Positions 1 through 8,776 of a stretch of DNA of 64,000 bases are shown one piece after another (positions within the stretch are counted from its first letter, which is position 1; each line of letters begins with the position of its first letter). Position numbers and translations under genes: made by a program. The stretch lies in assembly GCF_001692325.1 (NCBI RefSeq), contig NZ_LXKN01000018.1, forward strand, positions 310,001 to 374,000. Reading direction: 5' to 3'. A model generated the notes under the pieces. It was not told the origin of the DNA. It worked only from the letters and a program-made list of their open reading frames with translations, and made no database searches. The stretch comes from Rhizobium sp. AC27/96 (GTDB taxonomy: Bacteria; Pseudomonadota; Alphaproteobacteria; Rhizobiales; Rhizobiaceae).

Positions 1-485
1 GCCCGCAGTTTCCCAATCGCGCCAGGAGACGCGTTCTCAAGTTCCAGGACTGGGATATCGGAAGCGCGCACCTTGGCGCGTGCTCCCATGCCGTAGCGCT
101 GGACGAGATTGTCGATCAGGATGCGCGAACGCTCGAGCGTCGTCACCACGCTGAACCGCTGCGCCAGAAAGCCCGCCGTCGCGACAGCCGACTCGCAAAG
201 CCCGACAACGGGCACGTCGCAGAACATGCGGGCGGCTTCGAGACCGGTATCGTCGAAGCAGCAGATGATCGCGGCGTCATAACCGGCGCCTTGCCTCTCC
301 TTCAATTCACGCAGCATGCCGGGTACGGCGAGAGCCCCGTCGTAATAGCCTTCGATCGAGGCCGGCCCCATCTGCGATGTGGCGGCGATGATCTCTGTGC
401 CGGAGGCCGCGACTGCGCGGGCCGCTATCGCGGCCTTCTCTGTCATCGAGGCCGTCGTATTCGGGTTGATAAGCAATAAACGCAT
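1..485 (-). CDS. Hydantoin/Asp-Glu racemase family protein (3' end outside window)
   Basis: About 161 codons are visible and the C-terminus lies beyond the left edge. The N-terminus MRLLLINPNTTASMTEKA, the CCFDDTGLEAAR segment and VVGLCESAVATAGFL match the Asp/Glu/hydantoin racemase fold, whose members racemise or isomerise small amides or acids with two catalytic cysteines. The first candidate cysteines lie in the CCFDDTG motif; the second catalytic region is not visible. The ATG lies 4 bases after the stop of the upstream permease gene, so it is the last visible gene of the ABC-transporter operon and probably acts on the imported substrate. Hydantoin, allantoin and related racemases cannot be told apart here. 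Confidence 0.8.
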   Translation of the reverse strand, partial: MRLLLINPNTTASMTEKAAIAARAVAASGTEIIAATSQMGPASIEGYYDGALAVPGMLRELKERQGAGYDAAIICCFDDTGLEAARMFCDVPVVGLCESAVATAGFLAQRFSVVTTLERSRILIDNLVQRYGMGARAKVRASDIPVLELENASPGAIGKLR

Positions 486-489
486 GATC

Positions 490-1311
490 TCAGCTTTTCT
501 TGGCCTGGCGGCGGCCAAGCATGGTCATAATCCCGAGTGCCAGGAGAATGATGGTGAAGGAAAACAGCGTCGTCACCGTTCCAAGCGCATAGAGCACCGG
601 CGTCGTGACGTTGGTCGTCATCCCATAGATTTCCAGCGGCAGGGTGTTGTAGGTCCCCGAGGTCATCAAGGTCCGGGCGAACTCGTCATAGGAGAGCGTG
701 AAGCCGAACAGACCGACGCCGATAAGGCTTGGTGCGATCATCGGCAGCACGACATGGCGGAAGGTCTGCCATGACGTGGCGCCCAGATCCCGAGCTGCTT
801 CTTCGTATGCCGGTGAGAAACGGTTGAAGACGGCGAACATGATCAGCACGCCGAAAGGCAAGGTCCAGGTGAGATGCGCGCCGAAGGCCGAGGAATACCA
901 GGCAGGCCCAAGACCACCCTGCTGGAAGACCACGCCGATCCCGAGTGAAATGATGATCGATGGCACCACGAGGCTGGCAACCGTGGCGTAGAACAGAAAT
1001 GTCGAGCCACGGAAACGGCGGCGAAAGGCAAGGCCTGCCAGCAGCGAGACGACGACGGTCACGATCATCACCATGACGCCGAGGATCAGCGATCGCTGGA
1101 ACGACGCGCCGAAATCGCCGACCGCCTGCTTCTCGAAGAGGTTGGCGAACCAGTGCAGCGACACGCCGTTCAACGGAAAGGTCAGGCCGCCGTCCGGCCC
1201 CTGGAAGGACAGGATAACGATCGCCGACAGAGGGCCGTAGAGGAACAGCACGAAAATGGTGAAGAAGATCGCCAGGACATAGAATTCGAGGCTGCGCTTT
1301 TCCCGGTTCAT
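490..1311 (-). CDS. ABC transporter permease, PotC-like
   Basis: This 273-aa inner-membrane permease of the spermidine/putrescine-type (PotC) family starts MNREKRSLEF. It has about six hydrophobic segments and the EAA loop (EEAARDLGATSWQTFRHVVLP) that docks to the ATPase. The frame is open upstream to 1356, but the ATG at 1311 was chosen because it sits directly after the stop of the preceding permease gene (1313). It pairs with the PotB-like permease upstream in one operon. The substrate is inferred only from the neighbours (racemase, amidohydrolases); the PotABCD family also moves opines, amides and other small organic cations or acids. Confidence 0.85.
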   Translation of the reverse strand: MNREKRSLEFYVLAIFFTIFVLFLYGPLSAIVILSFQGPDGGLTFPLNGVSLHWFANLFEKQAVGDFGASFQRSLILGVMVMIVTVVVSLLAGLAFRRRFRGSTFLFYATVASLVVPSIIISLGIGVVFQQGGLGPAWYSSAFGAHLTWTLPFGVLIMFAVFNRFSPAYEEAARDLGATSWQTFRHVVLPMIAPSLIGVGLFGFTLSYDEFARTLMTSGTYNTLPLEIYGMTTNVTTPVLYALGTVTTLFSFTIILLALGIMTMLGRRQAKKS

Positions 1312-1312
1312 C

Positions 1313-2239
1313 TCAAAGCTCCTTGCGGATATCGACGATGCGCAGGATAGCGGCAACCATCAGCAGGACGACGATCAAGAGCACCACAGCATTGGCGGCT
1401 GCGGCCGGATATTGCAGCAGCGACATCTGGTTCTTCATCATCAAGGCGATGGAAGCGCTCTGGCCGCCCGACATCACCTGGACAGTGGAGAAATCCGCCA
1501 TGACGAGGGTAACGACGAAAATGCTGCCTATCGCCATGCCGGGCTTGGCAAGCGGGAGCACCACATTCCACAGCACCTGCCACCCGCTGGCACCGGCATC
1601 ACGAGCTGCCTCGAAAAGCGAGCGGTCAATGCGCATCAGCGTGTTGAAGATCGGCGTTACCATGAACAGGGTGTAGAGGTGCACCATGGCCAGTACCACG
1701 GCGAAATCGGAGTAGAGCAGCCATTCGATCGGCTGCGGGATGATGCCCATCTCGATCAGCGTCGAGTTGACCAGCCCATTGCGCCCGAGCACCGGTATCC
1801 ATGAGATCATGCGGATGATGTTCGACGTCATGAATGGCACGGTGCACACCAGAAAGAGGATCATCTGCGTCGACGTGCGGCGGATGTGGAAGGCGAGGAA
1901 ATAGGCGACCCAGAAGCCGATGAAGAGCGTCAGCCCCCAGACAATGACAGTGAATTTCAATGTGTTGAGATAGGTTTTCCACGTAACCCATGAACCCAGC
2001 GTATCGGTGTAGTTCGTGGTCAGGAAGGCCGGGTAAAGGCTTGCGAAGTCATAGTCCCAGAAACTGACGATACCGATCATCGCAATCGGCAAAAGGAAGA
2101 AGAAGCCGAGGATCAGAAAGAGCGGCGTGGCCTGCAGATAGGCGACGGCCCAGGCGGGCACCCCAAATCCGCGTCCAGCTTTCTGTGTTTCCTGCTCCGC
2201 GTCCGAGGAAGCGATCGTCGCCATGGTTCGGCTCTCCAT
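1313..2239 (-). CDS. ABC transporter permease, PotB-like
   Basis: This 308-aa polytopic permease has a roughly 30-residue cytoplasmic N-terminus, a first membrane span near residues 35-60 (LFLILGFFFLLPIAMIGIV) and an EAA loop (EAARDAGASGWQVLWNVVLP) near residue 215. It is half of the inner-membrane channel of a PotABCD-type importer. It follows the binding-protein gene by about 50 bases and is followed almost without gap by the second permease. A second in-frame ATG five codons downstream (2224) is an equally possible start. Confidence 0.86.
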   Translation of the reverse strand: MESRTMATIASSDAEQETQKAGRGFGVPAWAVAYLQATPLFLILGFFFLLPIAMIGIVSFWDYDFASLYPAFLTTNYTDTLGSWVTWKTYLNTLKFTVIVWGLTLFIGFWVAYFLAFHIRRTSTQMILFLVCTVPFMTSNIIRMISWIPVLGRNGLVNSTLIEMGIIPQPIEWLLYSDFAVVLAMVHLYTLFMVTPIFNTLMRIDRSLFEAARDAGASGWQVLWNVVLPLAKPGMAIGSIFVVTLVMADFSTVQVMSGGQSASIALMMKNQMSLLQYPAAAANAVVLLIVVLLMVAAILRIVDIRKEL

Positions 2240-2290
2240 TGATGGGCCTCCCCCCGTATCGGCGGGGAGAGGAAATGACGTGTATGCTGT

Positions 2291-3589
2291 TTAGGCGGCG
2301 ATGAACTCGTTCCAGCGACGGACCATGTAACGGTCTTCGTCCATGACCGAATTCCAGCAGGCGACAGCGCCCATGCGGGCTTCGAAGGAACCGCCGTCGC
2401 GAACGGCGCCGGCCTTCTCCATGACCTTGCCTTCCGGAGACAGGATATCGCCCTGTGCCGGCTTGCCTTCGATCCAGTAGCCCCATTCGTCGGCCGACAT
2501 GAAGTTCTTGGCGGTGTCCATGCAGGCGGAATAGTAGCCCTGGCGGTTGAGGTAGCCGCCAACCCAACCGGACGTGTACCAGTTGATGTATTCATAGGCT
2601 GCGTCGAGCTGGGCGCCTTTGAGATGCGAGGCGAGGCCAAGACCGCCGCCCCAGGCGCGATAGCCTTCCTTCAGCGGCTGGAAGGTGCAGGCGATGCCTT
2701 TCGAGCGGACCGCGGCGACGGCCGGCGACCACATCGACTGGATGACGACTTCGCCAGATGCCATCAGGTTGACGCTTTCGTCGAAGGACTTCCAGAAGGC
2801 GCGGAACTGGCCGTCGCCCTTGGTTTTGATCAGGAACTCGATCGTCTTGTCGATTTCCGCCTTCGTCATGTTGCCCTTGTCGGCATATTTGATCTTGCCG
2901 GCGGCTTCCATGATCATCGCGGCATCCATGATGCCGATCGACGGGATGTTGAGGATGGCGGTCTTGCCCTTGAAGGCCGGATCGAGAATGTCGGCCCAGC
3001 TGGTGATCGGGCGGCCTGTCAGGTCGGGGCGAATGCCGAGCGTATCGGCATTGTAGATGGTCGGAACCATCGTCATCCACTGCGTCGGTTCCTTGGCGAA
3101 TTTCTTCGAGCCCTGCGCTTCGACGAAGCCGACGGTATGCGGAGCCGTGCCCTGAGCGATGACGCTATCCGGCTTCAGCTTGCCGTTGATGAAGAGCGGC
3201 ACGATCTTGTCGTAATATTTGAGCTTCTTGACGTCCATCGGCTGCAGAACGCCGGCCGGGAATACCTTCTTGGCGATCCAGTATTCGATATCGGCGATGT
3301 CGTAGCTATCAGGCTGGGTGACGGCGCGCTGCGCTGCGGCGTCGGAATCGGTCGCGGTCATCTCCAGCGTAATGCCGAGGTCGGCCTTGCACTTCTCGGC
3401 GATCGCATTGATGTTCGAAACGCCGGTGCCGAACTGGCGCAGCGTGATTTTCGTTTGCGCCCAGACTGTCGGAAAGCCGGTTATGAGGCCGGAGCCCACA
3501 ACAGCGCCGGCGGCGGCAGCTCCACCCTTCAGCAGCGACCGGCGGGAAATGCCCTTTGTCGCCTTGGTAGTCTTCGTTTCATTCGTCAT
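2291..3589 (-). CDS. ABC transporter substrate-binding protein, PotD-like, Tat-exported
   Basis: This is the 432-aa periplasmic solute receptor of the importer. The start at 3589 is supported by an AGGGAA ribosome site just upstream; the longer frame to 3664 would run into the intergenic gap. Residues 15-45 carry a twin-arginine signal (SRRSLLKGGAAAAG) followed by a hydrophobic core ending near VWAQ, so export of a folded protein is likely. The body (KITLRQFGTGVSN, NWYTSGWVGGYLNRQGYYSAC) fits the extracellular solute-binding family 1/PotD type. It lies between the ATPase gene (29-base gap) and the permeases. Ligand unknown. Confidence 0.86.
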   Translation of the reverse strand: MTNETKTTKATKGISRRSLLKGGAAAAGAVVGSGLITGFPTVWAQTKITLRQFGTGVSNINAIAEKCKADLGITLEMTATDSDAAAQRAVTQPDSYDIADIEYWIAKKVFPAGVLQPMDVKKLKYYDKIVPLFINGKLKPDSVIAQGTAPHTVGFVEAQGSKKFAKEPTQWMTMVPTIYNADTLGIRPDLTGRPITSWADILDPAFKGKTAILNIPSIGIMDAAMIMEAAGKIKYADKGNMTKAEIDKTIEFLIKTKGDGQFRAFWKSFDESVNLMASGEVVIQSMWSPAVAAVRSKGIACTFQPLKEGYRAWGGGLGLASHLKGAQLDAAYEYINWYTSGWVGGYLNRQGYYSACMDTAKNFMSADEWGYWIEGKPAQGDILSPEGKVMEKAGAVRDGGSFEARMGAVACWNSVMDEDRYMVRRWNEFIAA

Positions 3590-3618
3590 GTCTGTTCCCT
3601 TTTTTTGATGTTTAGGAG

Positions 3619-4710
3619 TCATGCGGAAATGCGGCCGAGGAGGATGGCATCCCCCAGAGCCCAACTCAGGGAGACGGCATCGCCGACCGATAGGAATTTG
3701 GCTGAAACGTCGTCGTCGCTTGCGATCACGGTGAAATCGTCGCTGCCGGCGCCGATGACCGTGATCTTCACTGTCGCGCCGCGGTATTCGACATTGGAAA
3801 CGACGCCGTTGAAGCCGAGACCCTTGTCGGCGGATGAGGAAAGGCGGACCCGATCGGTGCGGATACCGATATCGACCGCCTCTCCCACCTGACGACCGGT
3901 TCCTCGCACGGAGAAGCTCTGCCCTTCCGGCGCCGTCATGGTGATGATGCCGTCCTCGCTCAGCGTCACTCGCCCGGACAGCACGTTATGATCGCCCATG
4001 AAGCGCGCGACGAAGGCAGTTGCGGGACGCTCGAAAACCTCGCGCGGGGAGCCAGCCTGCTCGATCCGCCCATCGTTCATGATGACGATGATATCGGCGA
4101 GCGCCATCGCCTCTTCCTGGCTATGCGTGACGTGGACGAAGGTGATGCCAAGCGTCTTCTGCAGCTTCTTCAGCTCCGCGCGCATGCGGATCTTCAAAAA
4201 GGGGTCGAGTGCCGAGAGCGGTTCGTCCAGCAGCAGCGCCTCGGGATCGGTGATCAGGGCGCGGGCGAGCGCCACGCGTTGCTGCTGGCCGCCGGAAAGC
4301 TGCGCCGGGCGACGGTTGGCATAGGCCTCCATCTGCATGAGCTTCAGCATTTCCAGCGCCTTGGCGCGGCGCTCTTCCTTGTCGACGCCTTTCATCTTCA
4401 GGCTGAAGGCGACGTTGTCGATAAGGTCGAGATGCGGAAACAACGCATAGGACTGAAACATCATTGCCGTGCCGCGCTTGGCGGGCGGGAAATCGGTGAC
4501 GACGATATTGCCAAGCCGCACGTCACCCGATGAAATGCTTTCGTGCCCCGCGATCATGCGCAGCGTCGATGTCTTGCCGCAGCCGGAAGGGCCGAGAAAG
4601 CAGCAATAGGACCCTGCCGGTATTTTCAGGCTGATCGCGTGGACGGCCGTCGTGGTGCCGTAGACCTTCGAAACGGACGCTATATCTATCTCTGCCGCTT
4701 TCGACATCAT
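3619..4710 (-). CDS. ABC transporter ATP-binding protein, PotA-like
   Basis: This 363-aa nucleotide-binding subunit has Walker A GPSGCGKT at residues 40-47, a Q-loop in MMFQSYALFPHL, signature LSGGQQQRVALARAL and Walker B LLLDEPLSALD. The last ~90 residues resemble the TOBE domain of PotA/MalK-type ATPases. It is the first gene of the leftward operon; AAGGGGAAG precedes a double ATG (4710 or 4707). The 266-base gap to the divergent GntR gene must contain its promoter. Confidence 0.9.
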   Translation of the reverse strand: MMSKAAEIDIASVSKVYGTTTAVHAISLKIPAGSYCCFLGPSGCGKTSTLRMIAGHESISSGDVRLGNIVVTDFPPAKRGTAMMFQSYALFPHLDLIDNVAFSLKMKGVDKEERRAKALEMLKLMQMEAYANRRPAQLSGGQQQRVALARALITDPEALLLDEPLSALDPFLKIRMRAELKKLQKTLGITFVHVTHSQEEAMALADIIVIMNDGRIEQAGSPREVFERPATAFVARFMGDHNVLSGRVTLSEDGIITMTAPEGQSFSVRGTGRQVGEAVDIGIRTDRVRLSSSADKGLGFNGVVSNVEYRGATVKITVIGAGSDDFTVIASDDDVSAKFLSVGDAVSLSWALGDAILLGRISA

Positions 4711-4878
4711 CTTCCCCTTTTGTCTGGGAAAGACACTGCATCAATCGTGCCAGTTTTGCTGCGCCGCACTAAATATCTGTAATTCCGATATTTTTATCGG
4801 GGTGGCAGATGTTTGCCCTTTATTAGGCAGGTTGCTATTTGCCCATTTTATAGGCTATTGTCTTCGATATATGCAGGT

Positions 4879-4892
4879 AATTGTATACAATT
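4879..4892. promoter_or_regulatory. Palindromic candidate operator for the adjacent GntR/FCD regulator
   Basis: AATTGTATACAATT is a perfect 14-bp palindrome in the AT-rich divergent region between the ABC operon and the GntR gene. Its core TTGTATACAA fits the T-GT-N-AC-A type of half-site bound by FCD-domain GntR regulators. It lies about 85 bases before the regulator start and 170 bases before the ATPase start, as expected for a shared operator. Binding is inferred only from position and symmetry. Confidence 0.5.
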
Positions 4893-4976
4893 TAACGCCA
4901 TGTTTGCGCCAGATTTCATTTAACTTCCGTAGCAAACCACGATATCATTTGCATTAGATACCGGGTCGGCGACTTT

Positions 4977-5690
4977 ATGAACTCTTCAGCAGATGCGCTT
5001 CAGGCGCCCAGCGATTCCACGGAAAACGGTGCCCAGCAGATTCGCGACGCAATTCGCGATGCGATCGTCGAGCGCAGGCTTTCGCCAGGCACCAAGCTAT
5101 CCGAAAGCGATGTCGGCAACCTGTTCAATGTCAGCCGCACGCTGGCGCGCGCTGCCTTGCAGGCTCTTTCCTATGAGGGCCTTGTCAGCGTCGAGAAGAA
5201 CAGGGGCGCTTTTGTCGCCTACCCTTCCCCGGAAGAGGCCGGGCAGATATTCGCAGCCCGCCGCCTGGTCGAGCCGGGCATTTTGAGGTCCGCGGCCGAG
5301 CGGATTACCCCGGTCCAGCTTCGGCAGTTAAGGCAGCTGCTTGTGGAAGAAGGCCGCTTGATGAGCGAGCGGGGTCAGCCTGCCCGCCGCGCCGAAATCA
5401 AGGCATCCGGTGATTTCCATTTGATGCTGGCCTCGATATCGGGCAATCTCATCATGCAGCGCTTCATGGAAGAGCTGGTTGCGCGCTCTTCGCTTGTGAT
5501 CGCGCTGTATGGTCAATCCAGCGTTTCGAGCTGCGGTCATTCAGAGCACGGCGATATTATCGACGCGCTCGAGCGCAAAGACGTCGAGACCGCCTGCCAT
5601 CTGATGCTTCACCATATTGCGCATATCGAAGCCGACCTCGATTTGCGCGAGCGCAAGAGCTTCGGCCTGAGGGAAGCCTTCGAGCGCTAA
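4977..5690 (+). CDS. GntR family transcriptional regulator (FCD type)
   Basis: This 237-aa regulator has an N-terminal winged helix (residues ~20-85: IRDAIVERRLSPGTKLSES, FNVSRTLARAALQALSYEGLV) and an alpha-helical FCD ligand domain (~95-220) with the metal-ligand type motif FHLMLASISGN and a late H-x-x-I region. It is divergent from the ABC operon and immediately upstream of two amidohydrolase genes. It most likely controls both sides through the palindrome at 4879-4892, sensing the imported compound or a product. Confidence 0.9.
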   Translation: MNSSADALQAPSDSTENGAQQIRDAIRDAIVERRLSPGTKLSESDVGNLFNVSRTLARAALQALSYEGLVSVEKNRGAFVAYPSPEEAGQIFAARRLVEPGILRSAAERITPVQLRQLRQLLVEEGRLMSERGQPARRAEIKASGDFHLMLASISGNLIMQRFMEELVARSSLVIALYGQSSVSSCGHSEHGDIIDALERKDVETACHLMLHHIAHIEADLDLRERKSFGLREAFER

Positions 5691-5750
5691 AGGCTACCCA
5701 TATCGGGACCACACCCGAGCGATTGAGTTTCCGCAGTGAAGGAGAAGCAT

Positions 5751-6953
5751 TTGAGCGTGATCGAGACGCTTTTTACCCGCGCCAAGCTCGCCGATGGCTC
5801 CATCAGGGATATCGGCGTCACGGACGGCCGCATTGTGGCGATCGAGCCAACGGGATCGGTGGTCGAGGCCGGCCAGATCGTGGAACTTGAGAGTGCATTG
5901 GTCGTCCCGGGTTTCGTCGAGGGCCATATTCATCTCGATACCAGCTTTTATGGTGACGCCTGGATACCGCATAAGCCGTGCACCAACGGCTTCGACGTCC
6001 ACGAACGCGTGGCGTTTCAGGCAGAGAACATGGCGCAGGCAGCGCCCATGGATGTGCGGGCTCGCAACCAGCTCGACCTCTGCATTGCCAACGGCAGCAC
6101 GCATATGCGCAGCCACGTCATGGTGGACGGTTCCGTCGGGTTGAAATCGCTTGAGACGATACTGGCCGTGCGCGAGGAATATCGCGGACTGATCGATATC
6201 CAACTCGTCGCCTTCCCGCAAAGCGGCATTTTGAAGAGCCCGGGAACGCCACAGCTTCTGGACGAGGCGATCACGATGGGTGCCGATCTCGTTGGAGGGC
6301 TCGATCCCGCAAGCTTCGATCGCGATATCGAAAGGCATCTCGACGTCGTTTTCGGTGTCGCCGAGAAACATGGCGTTGGTGTCGATATCCACCTCCATGA
6401 TGGCGGCACGCTTGGCCTGTTCACCATCGAGCAGATCTGTGCCCGCACACGCGCACTCTCCATGGGCGGACATGTGGCCGTCAGCCATGCCTATGGGCTC
6501 GGCGATCTCTCAAGCGAGGTGGCAAAGCGGGCGGCAGCTCTGATCGCCGAAAGTGGCATTGCCATCATGACGAATGCGCCGGGCAGCTACTCTTTTCCTC
6601 CCGTCGCCCTACTCCGCTCCGCCGGCGTCACCGTCTTCAGCGGCAGCGACAATATCCGCGACTCATGGTGGCCCTATGGCGACGGTGACATGCTCGGGCG
6701 AGCGATGATGATCGGTTATCGCTCCGGCTTCTATACGGATGACGAGTTGAAGGCCGCCTTCGACATCGTCACCGAAAGCGGCGCCAGGGCGCTTCGGCTT
6801 GAAGACTATGGCTTGCACGTCGGCGCGAAAGCCGATTTTGTAACGTTGAAGGCCGAGCATGTGCCCGAGGCGGTCGTCGCTGTTCCGAAGGGACGCTCCG
6901 TCTACAAGGCCGGCAAGCTTGTCGCCAGAGATGGCGCGGTTCTGCGGAGCTGA
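5751..6953 (+). CDS. Amidohydrolase family protein, cytosine-deaminase-like
   Basis: This protein of about 400 aa belongs to the metal-dependent amidohydrolase superfamily. It has the metal-binding motif EGHIHLD near residue 60, a second ligand region VDIHLHDGG, HVAVSHAYG and a late Asp motif GSDNIRDSWWPYGDGD, the layout of CodA-type deaminases. AAGGAG at 5739-5744 sits correctly for a TTG start at 5751, with an in-frame GTG at 5736 as the alternative. It should hydrolyse a C-N bond of a cyclic amide or amino-heterocycle. The adjacent second amidohydrolase suggests successive hydrolytic steps or two related substrates. Confidence 0.85.
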   Translation: MSVIETLFTRAKLADGSIRDIGVTDGRIVAIEPTGSVVEAGQIVELESALVVPGFVEGHIHLDTSFYGDAWIPHKPCTNGFDVHERVAFQAENMAQAAPMDVRARNQLDLCIANGSTHMRSHVMVDGSVGLKSLETILAVREEYRGLIDIQLVAFPQSGILKSPGTPQLLDEAITMGADLVGGLDPASFDRDIERHLDVVFGVAEKHGVGVDIHLHDGGTLGLFTIEQICARTRALSMGGHVAVSHAYGLGDLSSEVAKRAAALIAESGIAIMTNAPGSYSFPPVALLRSAGVTVFSGSDNIRDSWWPYGDGDMLGRAMMIGYRSGFYTDDELKAAFDIVTESGARALRLEDYGLHVGAKADFVTLKAEHVPEAVVAVPKGRSVYKAGKLVARDGAVLRS

Positions 6954-6995
6954 GACAAGACAACTATCCCACCCTCCAATAACAGCGGTAGCTTC

Positions 6996-8222
6996 ATGCT
7001 CGATCTGGTGATTTCGAATGTCCGCTTCGCCAGACAAGAGGGTTGTTTTGACATTGGGGTTAGAGGCGGCAAGATTGCCGCCATTGAACGGACTTTGGCC
7101 ACCGACGCGCCACGTCATGACATGTGCGGCCGCTTCGCATTCGGCGGCTTTGTCGATAGCCACATCCACCTCGACAAGGCCTGCATTCTAGACCGCTGCC
7201 TCATATGCGAAGGCACGCTTGAGGAAGCGGTTCGCGAGACTGCCAAGGCGAAGGTCGGTTTTACGATCGAGGATGTCTATGCCCGCGCCGCCCGCGTGGT
7301 CGAGAATGCCATCGTCCATGGCACAACGGCGATGCGGACCTTTGTGGAAATCGATCCGCGCGCCGGTTTTCGGTCGTTCGAAGCGATCAAGCAGATCAGG
7401 CACACCTATGCCTGGGCCATCGATATCCAGATCTGCGCCTTCGCACAGGAAGGGCTGACCAACGAGCCCGAGGCGGCGGAAATGCTGGATCGTGCGCTCG
7501 AAAGCGGAGCGGATATGATCGGCGGTTGCCCCTATACCGACCCTGATCCTCAAGCCCATATCTCGCGGATATTCGACCTTGCCGAACGTCACGGCGTCGA
7601 TGTCGATTTTCATCTTGATTTCGACCTGAACCCGTCCGGCTCGGCAATCCCCGCTGTCTTGGCGGAAACCGAGCGGCGTGGCTATGGTGGCCGTGTTTCG
7701 ATCGGCCACGCCACGAAGCTCTCCGCCATGCCGACGCCATTGGTCAGCGAATTTGCCAGACGGCTCGCCGATGCCGGGGTAGCCGTGACGACTTTGCCGG
7801 CGACGGATGTCTTCCTGCTTGGTCGTACTGCTGATCATCTGATCCCGCGTGGCCTGGCGCCGGCAATGCTGCTGATCGACCATGGCGTCAACGTGACCGC
7901 CGCAACAAACAATGTCCTGAACCCGTTCACTCCTTACGGCGACGCGTCACTTGCGCGCATGGCCAATTTCTTCGCGAACCTGGCGCAACTGTCGCGGGAC
8001 GAAGACATTGCGCGGGCGTTCGACATGGTGACCATCAATGCTGCGCGATTAATGCGGCGTGACTATCGGCTGGAACCGGGTGTGACTGCGGATATCGTGG
8101 TGGTGGATGCGGCCGATCCATTGTCGCTGGTTCGCGAAATTCGCCAACCAATCGCCGGCTGGAAGAATGGCAGGCAGACTTTTGTCCGCCCGCAGCCGCG
8201 TCTGCTGCCACCTAAAAGCTAA
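6996..8222 (+). CDS. Amidohydrolase family protein, second cytosine-deaminase-like enzyme
   Basis: This 408-aa amidohydrolase has metal motif DSHIHLDKAC near residue 55, VDFHLDFDLN near residue 205, RVSIGHATKL and the late motif AATNNVLNPFTPYGD. The order is the same as in the preceding gene, but the two sequences diverge clearly, so they are old paralogues rather than a recent duplication. The family includes cytosine deaminase and the AtzC-type aminohydrolases. It starts 42 bases after the previous stop, so the two probably form an operon under the GntR regulator at 4977. Confidence 0.85.
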   Translation: MLDLVISNVRFARQEGCFDIGVRGGKIAAIERTLATDAPRHDMCGRFAFGGFVDSHIHLDKACILDRCLICEGTLEEAVRETAKAKVGFTIEDVYARAARVVENAIVHGTTAMRTFVEIDPRAGFRSFEAIKQIRHTYAWAIDIQICAFAQEGLTNEPEAAEMLDRALESGADMIGGCPYTDPDPQAHISRIFDLAERHGVDVDFHLDFDLNPSGSAIPAVLAETERRGYGGRVSIGHATKLSAMPTPLVSEFARRLADAGVAVTTLPATDVFLLGRTADHLIPRGLAPAMLLIDHGVNVTAATNNVLNPFTPYGDASLARMANFFANLAQLSRDEDIARAFDMVTINAARLMRRDYRLEPGVTADIVVVDAADPLSLVREIRQPIAGWKNGRQTFVRPQPRLLPPKS

Positions 8223-8252
8223 GTGGCACCTAAGCCGGATTGCGACGATCTC

Positions 8253-8393
8253 TTACCGCTTCAACTCACGTTCGAATTTTTCGATCTGTTGTAGAACCCA
8301 TGGATCATCGGCCGAATATTGAATCGTTTCGGCCTCAAGCCGCTGTCGGCGGCGGCGCTGAATCCAGTCGATGAAGGCGAGAAGCAGCCGCAT
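8253..8393 (-). CDS. Small basic hypothetical protein, 46 aa
   Basis: A short frame reads MRLLLAFIDWIQRRRR at its start and ends KFERELKR. It has a hydrophobic-aromatic N-terminal helix, an Arg cluster and an acidic-basic C-terminal helix; no cysteines and no known domain. A TTG four codons upstream of the ATG, preceded by GAAAGAG, could also be the start. It lies on the opposite strand to the amidohydrolase genes and ends 30 bases from the second one. The protein-like composition favours a real gene, but there is no family evidence. Confidence 0.4.
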   Translation of the reverse strand: MRLLLAFIDWIQRRRRQRLEAETIQYSADDPWVLQQIEKFERELKR

Positions 8394-8421
8394 GGGAATT
8401 TCCAAGCTCTTTCAATATCTA

Positions 8422-8468
8422 CGAGGCCCGACGATCAGATTGGCAAGCCAATCGGAAGCCGGGCCTCG
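8422..8468. repeat. Nested inverted repeat (cruciform / REP-like element)
   Basis: The 9-bp arms CGAGGCCCG (8422-8430) and CGGGCCTCG (8460-8468) enclose an inner hairpin GATTGG/CCAATC (8438-8443 and 8448-8453) with a four-base loop. No T tract follows on either strand, so it does not look like a plain terminator. It may be a small intergenic palindromic repeat or a structured 5' element for the small gene at 8253-8393. Confidence 0.55.
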
Positions 8469-8751
8469 AGGACCGCAAGGCGTTGCGGCAGATGCCTTTT
8501 GCCCTTGCGAAAATGAACGGTAGCTGAACACATATGCACGTTACGATGTTTTTAATTGCGTAGTTCGCGCAACCATGGAAAATATATTGGTGCCCTACAC
8601 AACCTTCGAAGAGACGAAGGCGGTGGTGGTAAATTTGCGGCCATTTTTTATGAAAGCGTACCGTTATCGCCAAAACTGACCTAGTCGGAATGAATGACCG
8701 CGATTAAAAAACGCCGCGTCGCTTCCGATTTCCCCGGAGCGGCACAAGCTT
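8469..8751. other. Intergenic stretch without a convincing gene
   Basis: About 280 bases lie between the cruciform and an orphan terminator. The middle is AT-richer than the genes around it, and frames on either strand have unlikely composition. A short GC-rich hairpin-like segment (near 8713-8742) precedes the terminator at 8752, so the right part could be the body of a small plus-strand RNA. Nothing else is visible. Confidence 0.4.
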
Positions 8752-8776
8752 AGCCTCGCCGATGCGAGGCTTTTTT
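8752..8776 (+). terminator. Rho-independent terminator with no obvious gene upstream
   Basis: Stem AGCCTCG (8752-8758), six-base loop and CGAGGCT (8765-8771) are followed by a T run, TTTTTTG. The T tract exists only on the plus strand, so it does not serve the convergent minus-strand gene at 8796-9050. The nearest plus-strand gene ends 530 bases earlier, beyond a minus-strand small gene, so it more likely ends an unannotated small RNA. Confidence 0.65.

Noticed and set aside
2624..3892. A 422-codon plus-strand frame
   Set aside because: Antisense to the Tat-exported binding protein and the ATPase C-terminus; no family.
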